Assembly: GCA_964036045.1 (NCBI GenBank)
Contig: OZ038379.1
Location: 108,950,025-109,014,024 of the forward strand
Direction of reading: 5' to 3'
DNA length: 64,000 bases
DNA from: Eutreptiella sp. 'Long Island Sound 2002'
Taxonomy: Eukaryota > Euglenozoa > Euglenophyceae > Eutreptiales > Eutreptiaceae
The notes under the pieces are model-generated. The model was not told where the DNA came from. It saw only the letters and a list, made by a program, of their open reading frames with translations, and searched no databases. The position numbers and the translations under genes were made by a program. Shown one piece after another: positions 1 to 11,266 of this stretch (position 1 is its first letter; each line of letters opens with the position of its first letter).

Positions 1-1330
1 TTGCGTGATCTGTGTGTCCCTACAATCTGCTTTTTTGTATCCAGCACCCTCAAAATAGGGGGGCAGTCTTCAACCGCATGTCTGAGGCCAAAAAAAATCA
101 TTTTTTGACCAAAAAATGGCCATTTTTAGCCGTTTTTTCCATGAGAAATGGCAAATTGTTGTGCATACGGATGCTACAAAATGTGTTTTCGTGATCTTTG
201 TGTGACCACAACTTGCTTTTTTGCATCCAGCACCCTCAAATTAGGGGGGGGGGGGGTCCTTCAACTGCTTGTACAAAGCCAAAAAATCAATATTTGACAA
301 AAAAAGCCATTTTTGGCCGGTTTTCATGAAAAATGGCATATTTTGGTGCGTACGGATGCTGTAAATTGTGTTTGCGTGATCTGTGTGTCCCTACAATCTG
401 CTTTTTCGCATCCGGCACCCTCAAAATAGGGGAGAGCCCAAACATCCCAACTTTTGACCAAAAAATGGCCATTGTTGGCCGTTTTTTCATGAAAAATGGC
501 AAATTTTGGTGCATACGGATGCTGTAAATTGTGTTTGCGTGATCTGTGTGTCCCTACAATCTGCTTTTTCGTATCCAGCACCCTCAAAATAGGGGGGCAG
601 TCTTCAACCGCTTGTCTGAGGCCAAAAAAAAATCATTTTTTGACCAAGAAATGGCCATTTTTAGCCATTTTTTCCATGAGAAACGGCAAATTGTGGTGCA
701 TACGGATGCTACAAAATGTGTTTTCGTGATCTTTGTGTGACCACAACTTGCTTTTTTGCATCCAGCACCCTCAAAATAGGGGGGGGGGGTCCTTCAACTG
801 CTTGTACAAAGCCAAAAAATCAATATTTGACAAAAAAAGCACCATTTTTGGCCGGTTTTCATGAAAAATGGCATATTTTGGTGCGTACGGATGCTGTAAA
901 TTGTGTTTGCGTGATCTGTGTGTCCCTACAATCTGCTTTTTCGCATCCAGCGCCCTCAAAATAGGGGAGAGCCCAAAAATCCCAACTTTTGACCAAAAAA
1001 TGGCCATTGTTGGCCGTTTTTTTCATGAAAAATGGCAAATTTTGGTGCATACGGATGCTGTAAATTGTGTTTGCGTGACCTGTGTGTGACTACAACTTGC
1101 TTTTTCACATCCAGCACCCTCAAAATAGGGGGGGGGTCTTCAACTGCTTGTCTGAGGCCAACAAACTCAATTTTTGACCGAAAAACGGCCGTTTTTGGCC
1201 GTTTTTTCATGGAAAAACGGCAGATTTTGGTGCATACGGATGTTGCAAATTGTGTGAGTCACGATCTGTGTGTCCCTACAATCTCTTTTTTCGCATCCAG
1301 CACCCTCAAAATAGGGGAGGGGGGTCCCTG
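1..1330. repeat. Tandem satellite, ~163-188 bp units, 535-bp higher-order period
   Basis: The landmark TTGCGTGATC or TTCGTGATC recurs at about 1, 188, 372, 535, 723, 907, 1071 and 1258. Neighbouring units differ in length (about 184-188 and 163), but every third unit lines up at 535-536 bp, so the array has a three-unit higher-order structure. Each unit holds the phrase CCAGCACCCTCAAAATAGGG followed by a G run and an A-rich block. The array runs off the left edge of the window. The short open frames in it repeat with the unit and are not genes. Confidence 0.93.
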
Positions 1331-1920
1331 ACCTGTTGTTCAGGGGGCAAAGGCAACATTTTGGACCCATGGTACAGCCTGAAATATGGGGGGGGGGGGG
1401 GCTTTGGATAATCTTTTTTTCAAACGCAACAAATGATGCCCAAGACGTCTTCCTTGTGGAGAAGGGGACCACCTTGAGAAATACAGAACCTGCATCCATC
1501 CCTGTGTGCACCATGGTCCGCACATGTTGACTGATCATTTGAGGACATTTGGAAAGAGCAACAACTTGAGCATGAAATTCTGGGCCAAATTGTGCACTGA
1601 GCAGTGCCTGCACTGAGTAATGCATTTGCCCCATGGGGTCCCTCCCTCCTCCAAGGAGCACAGCATTCCTGCACCCAAGGCCAATACTCATACTGCATTG
1701 GACTGTATGCACTGGCTAGCAGAGGTTTGCTCGACGGCTTGCCAAACAAGATGATCTGAAACACCAGAATTAAATTAAAGACCACGGTCTCCATGCTCCC
1801 CAATAGGAGTGGGATTTGTTTTCAGATCCAGGAGGCCTCCATGGAGTAGGCCAGAACGGATGCCCCATAGAGAATGTTCCCAGGTATGGCCAACAAAAAT
1901 CAGTAAATACAGAGGTCCTG
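1331..1920. other. Non-repetitive stretch, no gene seen
   Basis: Between the satellite and the first 22-bp repeats I see no convincing coding frame. The longest open frame (minus strand, 1167-1712) starts in unique DNA and runs into the satellite, so it is probably chance. Confidence 0.5.
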
Positions 1921-1928
1921 CCAAAAGA

Positions 1929-2300
1929 CAGTGCAGTGTGCACAGTGCATGCGTACGGTGTGCACAGTGCGCATGTTCACAGTGCGTGTGTGAAGTGTGC
2001 GGAATGCGTGCATGCGCACAGTGCAAATGTTCACAGTGTGTGCGTGCAGTGTGCACAATGCGGGCGACGATGAGTGCGTGCAGTGTGTACAATGCGTGTG
2101 TGCAGCGTGCACAGTGCGTGCGTGCAGCGTGCACAGTGCATGCGTGCAGTTTGCACAATGCGTGCGTGCCGTGTGCACAGTGCGTGCGTGCAGTGTGCAC
2201 AGTGCGTGCGTCCAGTTTGCACAATGCGGGCGTGCAGCGTGCACAGTGCGTGCGTGCAGTTTGCACAATGCGGGCGTGCAGCGTGCACAGTGCGTGCGTG
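1929..2300. repeat. 22-bp GTGC-rich tandem repeat, block 1
   Basis: Units of 22 bp alternate GTGCGTGCGTGC with AGYGTGCACAR. Because 22 is not a multiple of 3 and the unit lacks stop codons, several frames on both strands stay open and give Cys/Ala/Val/His-rich pseudo-proteins. The same unit recurs at 2938-3230 and in short runs at 4405-4460, 4680-4730 and 4885-4960. Confidence 0.9.
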
Positions 2301-2771
2301 CACACTACAAACATTTTCATCAAGCCCCCATCCCCCATTTGGTTGCGTTAACGCCACCCTGCAATCGACGCTGCCGTAACCATTTGCCCAAATATCAAAA
2401 AGGCTGTCATAATGGTTGCCATGATAGCAACCACTGCCGCCATCGCTTTTCCTAGGGATGAAAAGTTGGAATGTGTTGTGAGAGGCGTTGAGGGACTCAC
2501 TTACCGCCATGCCAGCGACCGCGCATCACAGGGGGTAGGTACCGAGGGTGGCAGAAACTGGATTCCTGCTTGCACAAAACAAAATTCAAAAAACAGTGAG
2601 ACCCACAGACTGATCACTGTATTCTGTCATGTGTTGCGGCCATGCAACTTTTTCGCATGAAATGGAATCCCTGCATGCGGTGGCACTACGTATTCCTACT
2701 GCCTTGATAACCAATGCACAATGCAACAATGTACCGCTTCAATGATCGTAACCACAACATTTCCAATCCAC

Positions 2772-2945
2772 TCAATGAGCCCAAGCTTTTCGAGACGTGC
2801 ATGAGATGTGCATGAGCACAAAGAGTGCTGCAAAGAACAAGAGGGTGCCCCACTCAACGTGCTCCAGCAGGGGCTCCCTCTCTGTGTCTGCCAGCAGCAC
2901 CAGTGTCATGAATCCAAGGATTGCAATCCAGAGAGCGTCAAATGC
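2772..2945 (-). pseudogene. Permease exon, duplicated copy 1, frameshifted
   Basis: This is the same exon as 3665-3883. The protein matches as far as [11 protein letters not shown], after which an insertion of about 10 bp near 2808 (an imperfect duplication of ATGCATGAG) throws the frame. It is therefore a broken duplicate of the P-protein-like exon. The downstream short exons are also duplicated, at about 2565-2505 and 2451-2360. Confidence 0.6.
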
Positions 2946-3230
2946 AGCGTGCACAGTGCGTGCGTGCAGCGTGCACAGTGCGTGCGTGCAGTGTCCACAA
3001 TGCGTGCGTGCAGCGTGCACAATGCGGGCGTGCAGCGTGCACAATGCGTGCGTGCGGCGTGCACAATGCGTGCGTGCAGTGTGCACAATGCGTGCGTGCA
3101 GTGTGCACAATGCGGGCGTGCAGCGTGCACAATGCGGGCGTGCAGCGTGCACAATGCGTGCGTGCAGTGTGCACAGTGCGTGCGTGCAGTTTGCACAATG
3201 CGGGCGTGCAGCGTGCACAATGCGTGCGTG
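2938..3230. repeat. 22-bp GTGC-rich tandem repeat, block 2
   Basis: About 13 units of the 22-bp repeat separate the two copies of the duplicated segment. The unit consensus is the same as at 1929-2300, with C/T and A/G variants at two positions. Confidence 0.9.
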
Positions 3231-3289
3231 CACACTACAAACATTTTCATCAAGCCCCCATCCCCCATTTGGTTGCGTTAACGCCACCC

Positions 3290-3883
3290 TGCAATCGACG
3301 CTGCCGTAACCATTTGCCCAAATATCAAAAAAGCTGTCAAAATGGTTGCCATGATAGCAACCACTGCCGCCATCGCTTTTCCTAGGGATGAAAAGTTGGA
3401 ATGTGTTGTGAGAGGCGGTGAGGGACTCACTTACCGCCATGCCAGCGACCGCGCATCACAGGGGGTAGGTACCGAGGGTGGCAGAAACTGGATTCCTGCT
3501 TGCACAAAACAAAATTCAAAAAACAGTGAGACCCACAGACTGATCACTGTATTCTGTCATGTGTTGCGGCCATGCAACTTTTTCGCATGAAATGGAATCC
3601 CTGCATGCGGTGGCATTACGTATTCCTACTGCCTTGATAACCAATGCACAATGCAACAACGTACCGCTTCAATGATCGTAACCACAACATTTCCAATCCA
3701 CTCAATGAGCCCAAGCTTTTCGAGACCGTGCATGAGCACAAAGAGTGCTGCAAAGAACAAGAGGGTGCCCCACTCAACGTGCTCCAGCAGGGGCTCCCTC
3801 TCTGTGTCTGCCAGCAGCACCAGTGTCATGAATCCAAGGATTGCAATCCAGAGAGCGTCAAATGCAGCTTCAGCACATTCTTG
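3290..3883 (-). CDS. P-protein (OCA2-like) ion permease fragment, three exons
   Basis: The first exon (3883 to about 3667) encodes two hydrophobic segments around [19 protein letters not shown]. This matches, from memory, the highly conserved membrane segment of the pink-eyed-dilution/P protein family (CitT/ArsB-like ion transporters of intracellular membranes). It ends in phase at GAAGCG before a GTACGT donor. A 61-bp exon (3495-3435) follows an acceptor GCAAGCAG and ends at GTAAGT. A 53-bp intron ends in CCCTAG, and a third exon (3381 to about 3290) codes for one more hydrophobic helix and a stop. The three exons join in frame. The family is normally much longer, with about 12 membrane segments, so this is a fragment or exon-shuffled relic. 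Its surroundings are pure tandem repeats, and expression is doubtful. Confidence 0.55.
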
Positions 3884-3886
3884 ATG

Positions 3887-4270
3887 TTACTGATTCCCAT
3901 GAAACAGTACCCTTGTAGCCAGGTCCCAAAATAATGCGGTACATGCACATGTTGTATCTTGGACACGCGGCATCTTGAACAGGAGGGGGAGGAACGCCGC
4001 CAAGGCCTCTTGCATCCTCAATACCAAGGCGTCATCCGGCCTCAACGCCTCAACGGCGGCATATGAACCGACGGCAACATGTATCGGCGACTGGCCCTGT
4101 GTGATGCACAGAAGGGGATGCAAAGCTCATCAGCGTGTCTGTCACAATGCCGCCTTTCGCAATGAACAGACTTCAACTTTCCTTTTGCGCCAGCGCTCAT
4201 TCGGGCAGGAGTGCTCACAGTGGGTCAGTTTTTGGAGGATGACTTGAACGAGTGTCTTCGCCCCCACGTG
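3887..4270. other. Unassigned stretch with a short minus-strand open frame
   Basis: A minus-strand frame (4123-3887) reads GQSPIHVAVGSYAAVEAL near its start. The first residues resemble the turn of an ankyrin repeat, but one short motif is not enough to name a gene. No second repeat is seen. Confidence 0.2.
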
Positions 4271-4404
4271 GCACCCTATTTATCGCAAAGCGATCGCAGA
4301 ATTTGCTGCATCTGCAGTCCGGAACGCGCCGTTCCAGCATGCCTTGCATCGAGTCCACCCCACAAAAAAAAATGGGTTAAGAGGCGATGGCCAAGAGAAT
4401 AAGA

Positions 4405-4960
4405 TGCGCGCAGTGTGCACAATGCGTGCGTGCAGTGTGCACCGTGCGTGCGTGCATACTTCGTGTACTCGAGGAAAGTTTTGGCTTCCTGAACCCATCC
4501 CTAAAACCCTTTCCCATCTCTCTCCATTTCAAGGTCGTGCAGGGCCACTTGGCTGGCGTCGTTCATGGCATCATTTCGGAATGCTTGGATACACACCCGC
4601 CCTGTGCCCCGAAGCCCCCCCAACATGCACAAAGCATGCACAGGGCACGCACAACGCATGCATGCCCCACCTCTGCCGCGTGCGTGCAGCGTGCACAATG
4701 TGTGCGTGCAGTGTGCACAGTGCACAACGCAATGCCAAAGGCACGAGCAAAAGCTCCACAGTGTCAAAAAGACATAATCTGAGTCGGGAACGGACAAACA
4801 GCGAAGGTGTTCTGTCACCCAGACCCAGAGATTTTCGCTGAAACTCTTAGCAGACAGAAGGCACTAATATTGTGACACACTGATATTGTGCATGCGTGCG
4901 TGCATGCAGTGTGCACAATGCGTGCGCGCAGTGTGCACAGTTGGTGCGTGCGTGCAACAT
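4405..4960. repeat. Dispersed short runs of the 22-bp GTGC repeat
   Basis: Short runs of the same 22-bp unit appear at about 4405-4460, 4680-4730 and 4885-4960, separated by unrelated sequence in which I find no gene. Confidence 0.75.
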
Positions 4961-4989
4961 GGGATGTGCACGGGGCACACAGTGCATAC

Positions 4990-5137
4990 CATCAAGAGCC
5001 GAGGCGTGATACGTTGCTACTTCTTGTTTTCTCTTGATGCGTTGGCCGCAAGCTCCAACATCTCATTGCTCAGGAACTCCAACACAGCAGCCACATGCAC
5101 AGTTGCTCCCTTGCCAACACTGGAAGAGTACCACCAA
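4990..5137 (-). pseudogene. Histone H2A-like relic
   Basis: On the minus strand one frame reads [20 protein letters not shown] and continues [13 protein letters not shown], then a TAG stop, then QRITPRLLM. This follows, in order, the end of helix 1, helix 2 and the start of helix 3 of the H2A histone fold (family pattern AAVLEYL..E.LELAGNAA.DNKK..I.PRH). The in-frame stop and the missing ends on both sides, next to 22-bp repeats, make it a decayed fragment. I rely on remembered family consensus. Confidence 0.55.
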
Positions 5138-6170
5138 TTTGCGGGATAGACAACATTGCTTTGAGAAGAGAAGTGGAGCATCATGCATCATGCATCATGG
5201 ATTGCAACCGCAGCAGAATTATCAACCACCACAACGGCAAGCCAAACCACCACTTGAATGGAGAGATGGGACAGGCGGGCAAAAAATGACCGACACAACT
5301 GTGATATTTCCTCTGCGATATTTCAACTATGATATTTCAAGCATGGACCCACAAGCTCCCTAACGGTTGCTTCTGTCCTCCACCACTGGGTCGAATTTAA
5401 GCATTCCCATACAATTCACCCAACATACCATCAATATGCAAATGCAAATGTGTGTGCATGCATGGAGTTATCTTGTTGGGTTCCACAAATCACTCAGGTT
5501 GGTAATCACGACGAAATCACAACGAAATCACTCTAATCCACATTTGTGGCTTCAAAAGTGCAAATATGGCTATTCAGGGGCACTTTTTGCACCCTCCGGA
5601 AGATTATCTTGAGTAAAAGGCATGTAGGGTCACAATTTGTTGCTTGGCAAGCCTAACCGAGCTCTAGGGAAAAATTTCATCAATGCCAAATCACACTAAA
5701 GCACAGCGACAGCAATGAAATCAACCATTGTGGGTTCAAAAGTGCAAATACAGCTGTTTGGGAGATTGTTGCCACCAAGTGTTTCTAGGACATTGCCTAA
5801 GCCGGCTCTTTGGGTTGCCATGCAACGCGCGTTGCAATGCACATTGGTACATTCCACTGAGTGCGTGTGGTGTGTGTTGTGTGTGTGATATTTCATCTGC
5901 CCATAACGAGACACATGACATGGGCAACCATCCAATTTGAAACCGGATGAAATTTCCCCCATACCTCGTTAGGTCACAAACATGATATGAGTGCGATGTG
6001 GGCAATGAAGCAATGGCAGCGCAAACACAAAGCCAGGCAATGTTCTCAAACTGCCTCATCTACGTCAGCATAGGAGCCATTGCTTAGCCCTGTGGGTTGT
6101 ACCAAAGGGAAATCACATTTGGTTGCCATGCATGCTCGCAATTCACTATTCCCTCACTGTCTTTTGACCA
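5138..6170. other. A/T-richer spacer without a gene
   Basis: No convincing coding frame is seen. A phrase of about 35 bp (GTGGCTTCAAAAGTGCAAAT and flanks) occurs near 5545 and again, slightly changed, near 5730, so part of the spacer is an old duplication. Confidence 0.5.
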
Positions 6171-6174
6171 TTCG

Positions 6175-6480
6175 TTCACCCTTAGTTCACTGTCTTTTCA
6201 CCCTTTGCTCACCCTACCTAGGAAGGCGTAATACACAGAACAAGCCTCCTCTTGGCACAAAAAGCACGCAACAAGGGCATGAAGGCAGTGAGACAATCTT
6301 TGTATATTAGAATATGTGGTGTGGAGCAATGTCATGTTCGATCACCGTCTTTTCACCCTTCGCTCACCCTACCTCGGAAGGCGTAATACACAGGAAATAC
6401 CTCCTCTTGGCACACAAAGCACGCAACAATGGCATGAAGGCAGTGAGACAATCTTTGCATATGATTCATTATATGTGGTG
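6175..6480. repeat. Imperfect ~156-bp tandem duplication
   Basis: The block with CTTTTCACCC, GAAGGCGTAATACACAG, CTCCTCTTGGCACA and GGCAGTGAGACAATCTTTG near 6193-6320 recurs near 6349-6480. No reading frame is conserved. Confidence 0.75.
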
Positions 6481-6509
6481 TGGAACAACGTCAGGTATGA
6501 CAAGAAATT

Positions 6510-7964
6510 TGCAATACTTGTCCACCGTGGATATGGACCACAAAAGGTGCAAAAATGGGCCGAAAACACCTCAAATCTACATTGTTCAACCCACTCCTGT
6601 GCACATAGTATCATATTTCATTTATTACCTAGCATTCAAATACTTATAATACCATCTTATGCCCCAAACATGTGTGTGGACGGTGATAGGTGATCAAAAC
6701 CCTACCTATGAACCATATGGATATGGAGCACAAATGGTGCAAAAACGGGCCAAAAACACCTCAAAACTACATTGTTCATCCCATGCTTGTGCCCGTAGTA
6801 TCATATTTTATTTCTTACCCAGCATTCAAATGCTTACAATACCATCCTATGCCCCAAACATGTGTGTGGACGGTGATAGGTGATCAAAACCCTACCTATG
6901 AACCATATGGATATGGAGCGCAAAAGGTGCAAAAACGGGCCAAAAACACCTCAAATCTACATCGTTCATCACATTCTTATGCCCGTAGTATCATAGTTTA
7001 TGTAGTTCTTATCATTCAAATGCATACAATACCAACCCAAGCCCCAAACATGTGTGTGGACGGTGATAGGTGATCAAAACCCTACCTATGAACCATATGG
7101 ATATGGAGCACAAATGGTGCAAAAACGGGCCAAAAACACCTCAAAACTACATTGTTCATCCCATGCTTGTGCCCGTAGTATCATATTTTATTTCTTACCC
7201 AGCATTCAAATGCTTACAATGCCATCCTATGCCCCAAACATGTGTGTGGACGGTGATAGGTGATCAAAACCCTACCTATGAACCATATGGATATGGAGCG
7301 CAAAAGGTGCAAAAACGGGCCAAAAACACCTCAAATCTACATCGTTCATCCCATTCTTATGCCCGTAGTATCATAGTTTATGTAGTTCTTATCATTCAAA
7401 TGCATACAATACCAACCCAAGCCCCAAACATGTGTGTGGACGGTGATAGGTGATCAAAACCCTACCTATGAACCATATGGATATTGGACCACAAACGGTG
7501 CAAAATAGGGCCAAAAACACCTCAAATCTTCATCGTTCATCCCATTCTTATGCACATACTATCATATTATATGTAGCACCTATCATACAAATGCTTACAA
7601 TAACAACCTAAGCCCCAAACATGTGTGTGTACGGTGATAGGCACGCAAAAACCCACCTATGAACCATATGGAAATGGACTACAAAACGGTGCAAAATAGG
7701 GCCAAAAACACCTCAAATGTTCATCGTTCATCCCATTCTTATGCACATACTATCATAGTTTATGTAGTTCTTATCATTCAAATGCATACAATACCAACCC
7801 AAGCCTCAAACATGTGTGTGGACGGTGATAGGTGATCAAAACCCTACCTATGAACCATATGGATATTGGACCACAAACGGTGCAAAATAGGGCCAAAAAC
7901 ACCTCAAATCTTCATCGTTCATCCCATTCTTATGCACATACTATCATATTATATGTAGCACCTA
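6510..7964. repeat. 190-bp satellite, left part of the array
   Basis: ATGTGTGTGGACGGTGATAG recurs at about 6668, 6858, 7048, 7238 and 7428, exactly 190 bp apart, then with small indels near 7620 and 7812. Units 1+2 and 3+4 are more alike than neighbours, giving a 380-bp higher-order unit. The array stops at 7964 and resumes at 42022, so everything between is an insertion. Confidence 0.93.
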
Positions 7965-8134
7965 ATAAGGATGTTGTTTAAAGCAACCCAAAGCCACGAG
8001 CACTCAACAAGTGGACATTGATTCCATAAGCTGCAGAGTAGCAGAATGGCGCTTTGCGTGTTCGGGAGACGGTTGCATCAACGTGACATACAACAAATAT
8101 TCGTGTGGACACAAGCAAGAGAAATGCCTCAAGT
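7965..8134. repeat. 170-bp direct repeat at 3' end of the Penelope-like element (pseudo-LTR)
   Basis: It starts ATAAGGATGTTGTTTAAAGC, ends GAAATGCCTCAAGT, and recurs in the same orientation at 41852-42021. The two copies bracket the broken retroelement and abut the 190-bp satellite on its outer sides. Direct terminal repeats of this kind (pseudo-LTRs) are known from Penelope-like elements. Confidence 0.8.
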
Positions 8135-9019
8135 GGGCCCAAACATGAGGGCCCATCTGGTGTCCTTGGTCTGATTTATGAGCAGCATTGCTTCACGGTG
8201 CAGGGGTGGTGGCATACCATATTTCAGGAGGGAGTGTTTCATTAGTCCTTCCCACCAGGTTGTTGGGTACCCTTTCCCCGCCCCCCACTGGAAATGGTCC
8301 TCTTGGCAATGGGTCTGCGCCTTATCAAAAATGATATCGGTACAGCGTCTGACGGCGGATTTCACTGTGTCGCATTCTGCTACCAGGCGGAATTGGGAGG
8401 GGTCTGCAAAGTTATTCATGACGCGCTGGTAGTATTGCCTCCTACACATAGCAGCGAGCTTCCCCGGATTTTTGTCCAGGGGAATGAACACAAGGGAGGG
8501 ATGACGTTCCTTCACCCTACGCAGGGCCGCCACATGGGTTAGGTACACGGCGTGTTTCCTGGCATCCTGCCACATGCGGTGCAGCTGGCTGTGGAGCACG
8601 TTGTAGCACAGGTCTCGGTTCTGTTCCCTACGTCCTAGCACCAGATTGCCAAGCACGCGTACTGTGTTCGGTATTGCGTCAGCAACCTGGTCCCATTCAG
8701 CCACGGTCACGTTACCAGCGTGCTGGCGTATGAACGGGGCGTCGGGGCCCATAAGCTGCTAGAGGTCGGCGCCTCGTCGGGCAAACACGCAGCCATCTAT
8801 CCTAGGGATGGAAGCCGGCAGGTTAGCGCAGTCACAGGGCCGCTGGACGTACTGATTCGGCTGGTGCCAGGGTTTCTGTACAACAGTGGTGCCTATGACC
8901 TCACATACCCTCGGTCCCCTCTTCGCGGTAAAACGGGTTACCGCCTCACAGTAGTCACGGATGGCGCGGGGCATGCCCAGCGCCGAGATCATGCGTCTGT
9001 ACGTGGTTTTCAGGTCCCC
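8129..9019 (-). pseudogene. PLE ORF2 piece 4: linker and reverse-transcriptase fingers
   Basis: Two overlapping open frames (9019-8759 and 8752-8129) continue the PLE protein. The first starts GDLKTTYRRMISALG and ends near a Cys-x-Cys (PCDC). The second contains VFIPLDKNPGKLAAMC, which fits the fingers motif (DKN.G..V) at the start of reverse transcriptases of this group. A small frame break lies near 8755. After ALMFGPT a stop follows, and 5 bp later the 3' direct repeat begins. The palm domain with its YxDD-type motif, expected next, is absent, so this copy could not make a working enzyme. Confidence 0.6.
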
Positions 9020-9051
9020 TACCCTGCGTGCGCGCAATGTTGCATTTTTTC

Positions 9052-9100
9052 CATAGTGCGCGCAAATTTTCAAAAATACGACCTTTATAGCGCGCCTATA
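9052..9100. repeat. Element C palindrome block at its left end
   Basis: Half-sites TAGTGCGCGCA and TATAGCGCGCCTATA lie between the left end of C and the piggyBac insertion. The matching part continues at 13026 with TATAGCGCTATA. Confidence 0.6.
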
Positions 9101-9135
9101 TTCCTTTGGCTACCATACGCGAATATTTTCACAAC

Positions 9136-9290
9136 CGGTCCACCGGTCTTCGTTAACTCACCGTTTCGACTAGGCAAAATCACCAACTGTTCAGTTGAGA
9201 CCGTTTCGCGCCACTTTAGCTTTCTGTAGCGAACCGGTTAGTTCGGGGAGACCGGTCGGACCGGTCCGACCGGTCTTTGCAAACTGAACG
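9136..9290. repeat. Element B palindrome block, 3' flank
   Basis: ACCGGTCCACCGGT, GAGACCGGTCGGACCGGTC and related ACCGGT palindromes lie downstream of the transposase stop, mixed with short direct repeats TTTAGCACACTT. Confidence 0.85.
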
Positions 9291-9457
9291 GACCGGACCA
9301 TTTTAGCACACTTTAGCACACTTTGGAGCACTTGGTGATGCGTGTGTAGTGTGTGTGTCCGCATGTGTGTGTTGTGTGTGTGCGTGTGCTGGTTCACACC
9401 TTTGCACAGGCATTGCAATGCATGGGAGTCAATCCTCACAAGACATCTATTCATGGT

Positions 9458-10821
9458 TCATTCATGATGGTCCGCAAAGCATTCGACGTGTAGATAGCAC
9501 CCACATGCTTTGCACTTGTATCGGGTGGTGCCCATCCCACAATGTACACAAAAGCCCCGCTTCCCAACCACTATTGGTACATGCTTGTCCACCACCTGAA
9601 TTTGCCTTGCCGGAAACATGTATCTCATCAACCTCCATTGCCAGTCAAACATTGTTTCACCCCCCGGACTAAGGCGCAACGCTTGGCATGACGTAAATGC
9701 ATTTGTTGCCGCTATCCTTAACACCATCCCCCCAAGTGCCTTCCACCATGATTGAAACCGGTGCTCTTCCCGGTGTTGTAAGCACATTTGGTTAAACGTA
9801 TCCACCCCCGGGGCAAACCTACGGTAGTTGGCAATTATCCCCGGTAGGTGGTATCGTCCACTTCGGTGTGGGAGCGAACCTCCGGTCAAGCAATTGGTTA
9901 GTAGTGGTACCACCTTTGCCGGCTTGCGCCCCACTTTGGGATTTTTGTATACCGAGAGTGCATACCGATGTTCCTTGTGCACCACCGTGTTCACATCCCC
10001 CGGGTCTAATCCAACGTTCCCATCTTGCACCAAAGCACTTGTGGAAGTGAGCATCAAGAACGGACGCTCTTGTGCACTTAGCATCGCCGCCGCATCATGA
10101 GACCCAAAGAATGAATCCGCCACAAGCACCTTTCCGGGTGGAGTCACATCATTCCAAAGTTGCACAATCTCAAACGCATTGTAGTGGCCTGCAAACCGGC
10201 TCCGGGACTCTGGACCCACACGAGGGGCTGCACCACGGTACAAATACACATGCCAAATGTAATGGCTTTGTGCGTCGCACAACGCGTACAGTTTCACACC
10301 GGTGCTGTGAGGCTTGCGCGGTATGAACTGGCGGATCACGAACAACCCCTTGTGGGGGACCACGGTCTCATCCCCGCACACCACGTCACCTAGTTCCCAT
10401 CCGCCTTGCCAGTGCATCGTGCACAACTCAATCAACGCATCCGCATCCGGGTCCGCAAGTCGCTGCAGCACATAAAACTATCGCCTGCTAGGAAACAGTT
10501 CCGCCATGTATGCATTGTAGTGCATACTCTCTTTGTCCCACACATCATCTATTCTGCGCGGCTGCAGCATGCCCAAGCCAACTCGAAAGAGCACGTACCG
10601 CGGAAGAAGGTCCACAAGGTCTAACCAGTTGGCCTCTTCCAAACACAGCGTCATGGCCTCCAAAATTGGCCGGAACATAAAGTTCCAGACGGCAACGGGG
10701 GTCTTGCCATCCTCGGTGCCCTCCAAGAGGCTGCGCCCTTTGCGGAGTTCATCTCCAAAATCCCATTTGGCCTCTAGGGGGGCCAGGGGTCTTGGTTCCC
10801 ATGGTGTAGCAGCAGGCATGC
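9458..10821 (-). pseudogene. piggyBac transposase with one in-frame TAG
   Basis: This is a DDE_Tnp_1_7-type transposase, which cuts and pastes the element. One frame runs from at least 10867 to 9458, broken only by a TAG at 10478-10480 (FPSRR, stop, FYVLQRL). An acceptor TTTTTTCAG before 10821 suggests an upstream exon I could not identify. The three catalytic aspartates are visible in CGDETVVPHKG, VADSFFGS and GVDTFNQ. The C-terminal cysteine-rich domain CVHCGMGTTRYKCKACGC plus HVECFADHH has the piggyBac zinc-binding spacing. The remaining ~450 codons are shorter than the usual ~550-600, mostly at the N-terminus. The single stop may be a recent mutation; a suppressed stop is less likely. Confidence 0.85.
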
Positions 10822-10879
10822 CTGAAAAAAAAACAGAATACAAGCTTTTGCTGACCAGTCTTGGCAAACTACCCTAAAC

Positions 10880-11045
10880 CGTTCAGACCGCTTCACTTTA
10901 GATCACTTTGTCCAGAGACCGGTTGGACCGGTCTTTGCAAACTACTCTAAACCGTTCGGACCGGTCCACTTTAGCTCACTTTGTCCAGAGACCGGTCAGA
11001 CCGGTCTTTGCAAACTACTCTAAACCGTTCGGACCGCTTCACTTT
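10880..11045. repeat. Element B palindrome block, between its two genes
   Basis: A ~66-bp unit (GACCGGTCNGACCGGTC, then TTTGCAAACT, TAAACCGTTC and CACTTTAGC) repeats in the spacer between the cargo gene and the transposase. Confidence 0.88.
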
Positions 11046-11266
11046 AGCACACTTTAGTACACTTTAGACTTTCTTTGCTCCCAAACCAAACACGCAGCAG
11101 AAATCATGGAATCATGCAATCCTGGAATCATGTCGCCGGTGTCCCATCAAGCACATGTCTGGCACACGTCTGGCACACGTCTGGCACACCGGCCACACAG
11201 GACCGAAACAGTTCGTCGATAAAATCAAAAGGGAATAGCAAATAGCAAAAGCAAATAGAAAATGAG
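11046..11266. other. Spacer of element B after the cargo gene
   Basis: This spacer holds a TCTGGCACACG triplicate near 11157-11190 and A-rich sequence. I see no gene or promoter I can support. Confidence 0.4.

Larger units (their letters stand above)
2288..3857. repeat. Tandem segmental duplication, offset ~920-930 bp
   Basis: The sequence 2288-2937 recurs at about 3218-3857 with few differences. For example, ACATTTTCATCAAGCCCCC is at 2311 and 3241. Copy 1 carries a ~10-bp extra piece near 2808 that shifts the offset from 930 to 920. Each copy holds one permease exon plus two short downstream exons on the minus strand, and both copies are bounded by the 22-bp repeat, which probably mediated the unequal exchange. 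Confidence 0.88.

Noticed and set aside
1997-3440. Cys/His/Ala-rich open frames on both strands
   Set aside because: They repeat with the 22-bp unit in several frames at once; only the exon at 3665-3883 shows family conservation.
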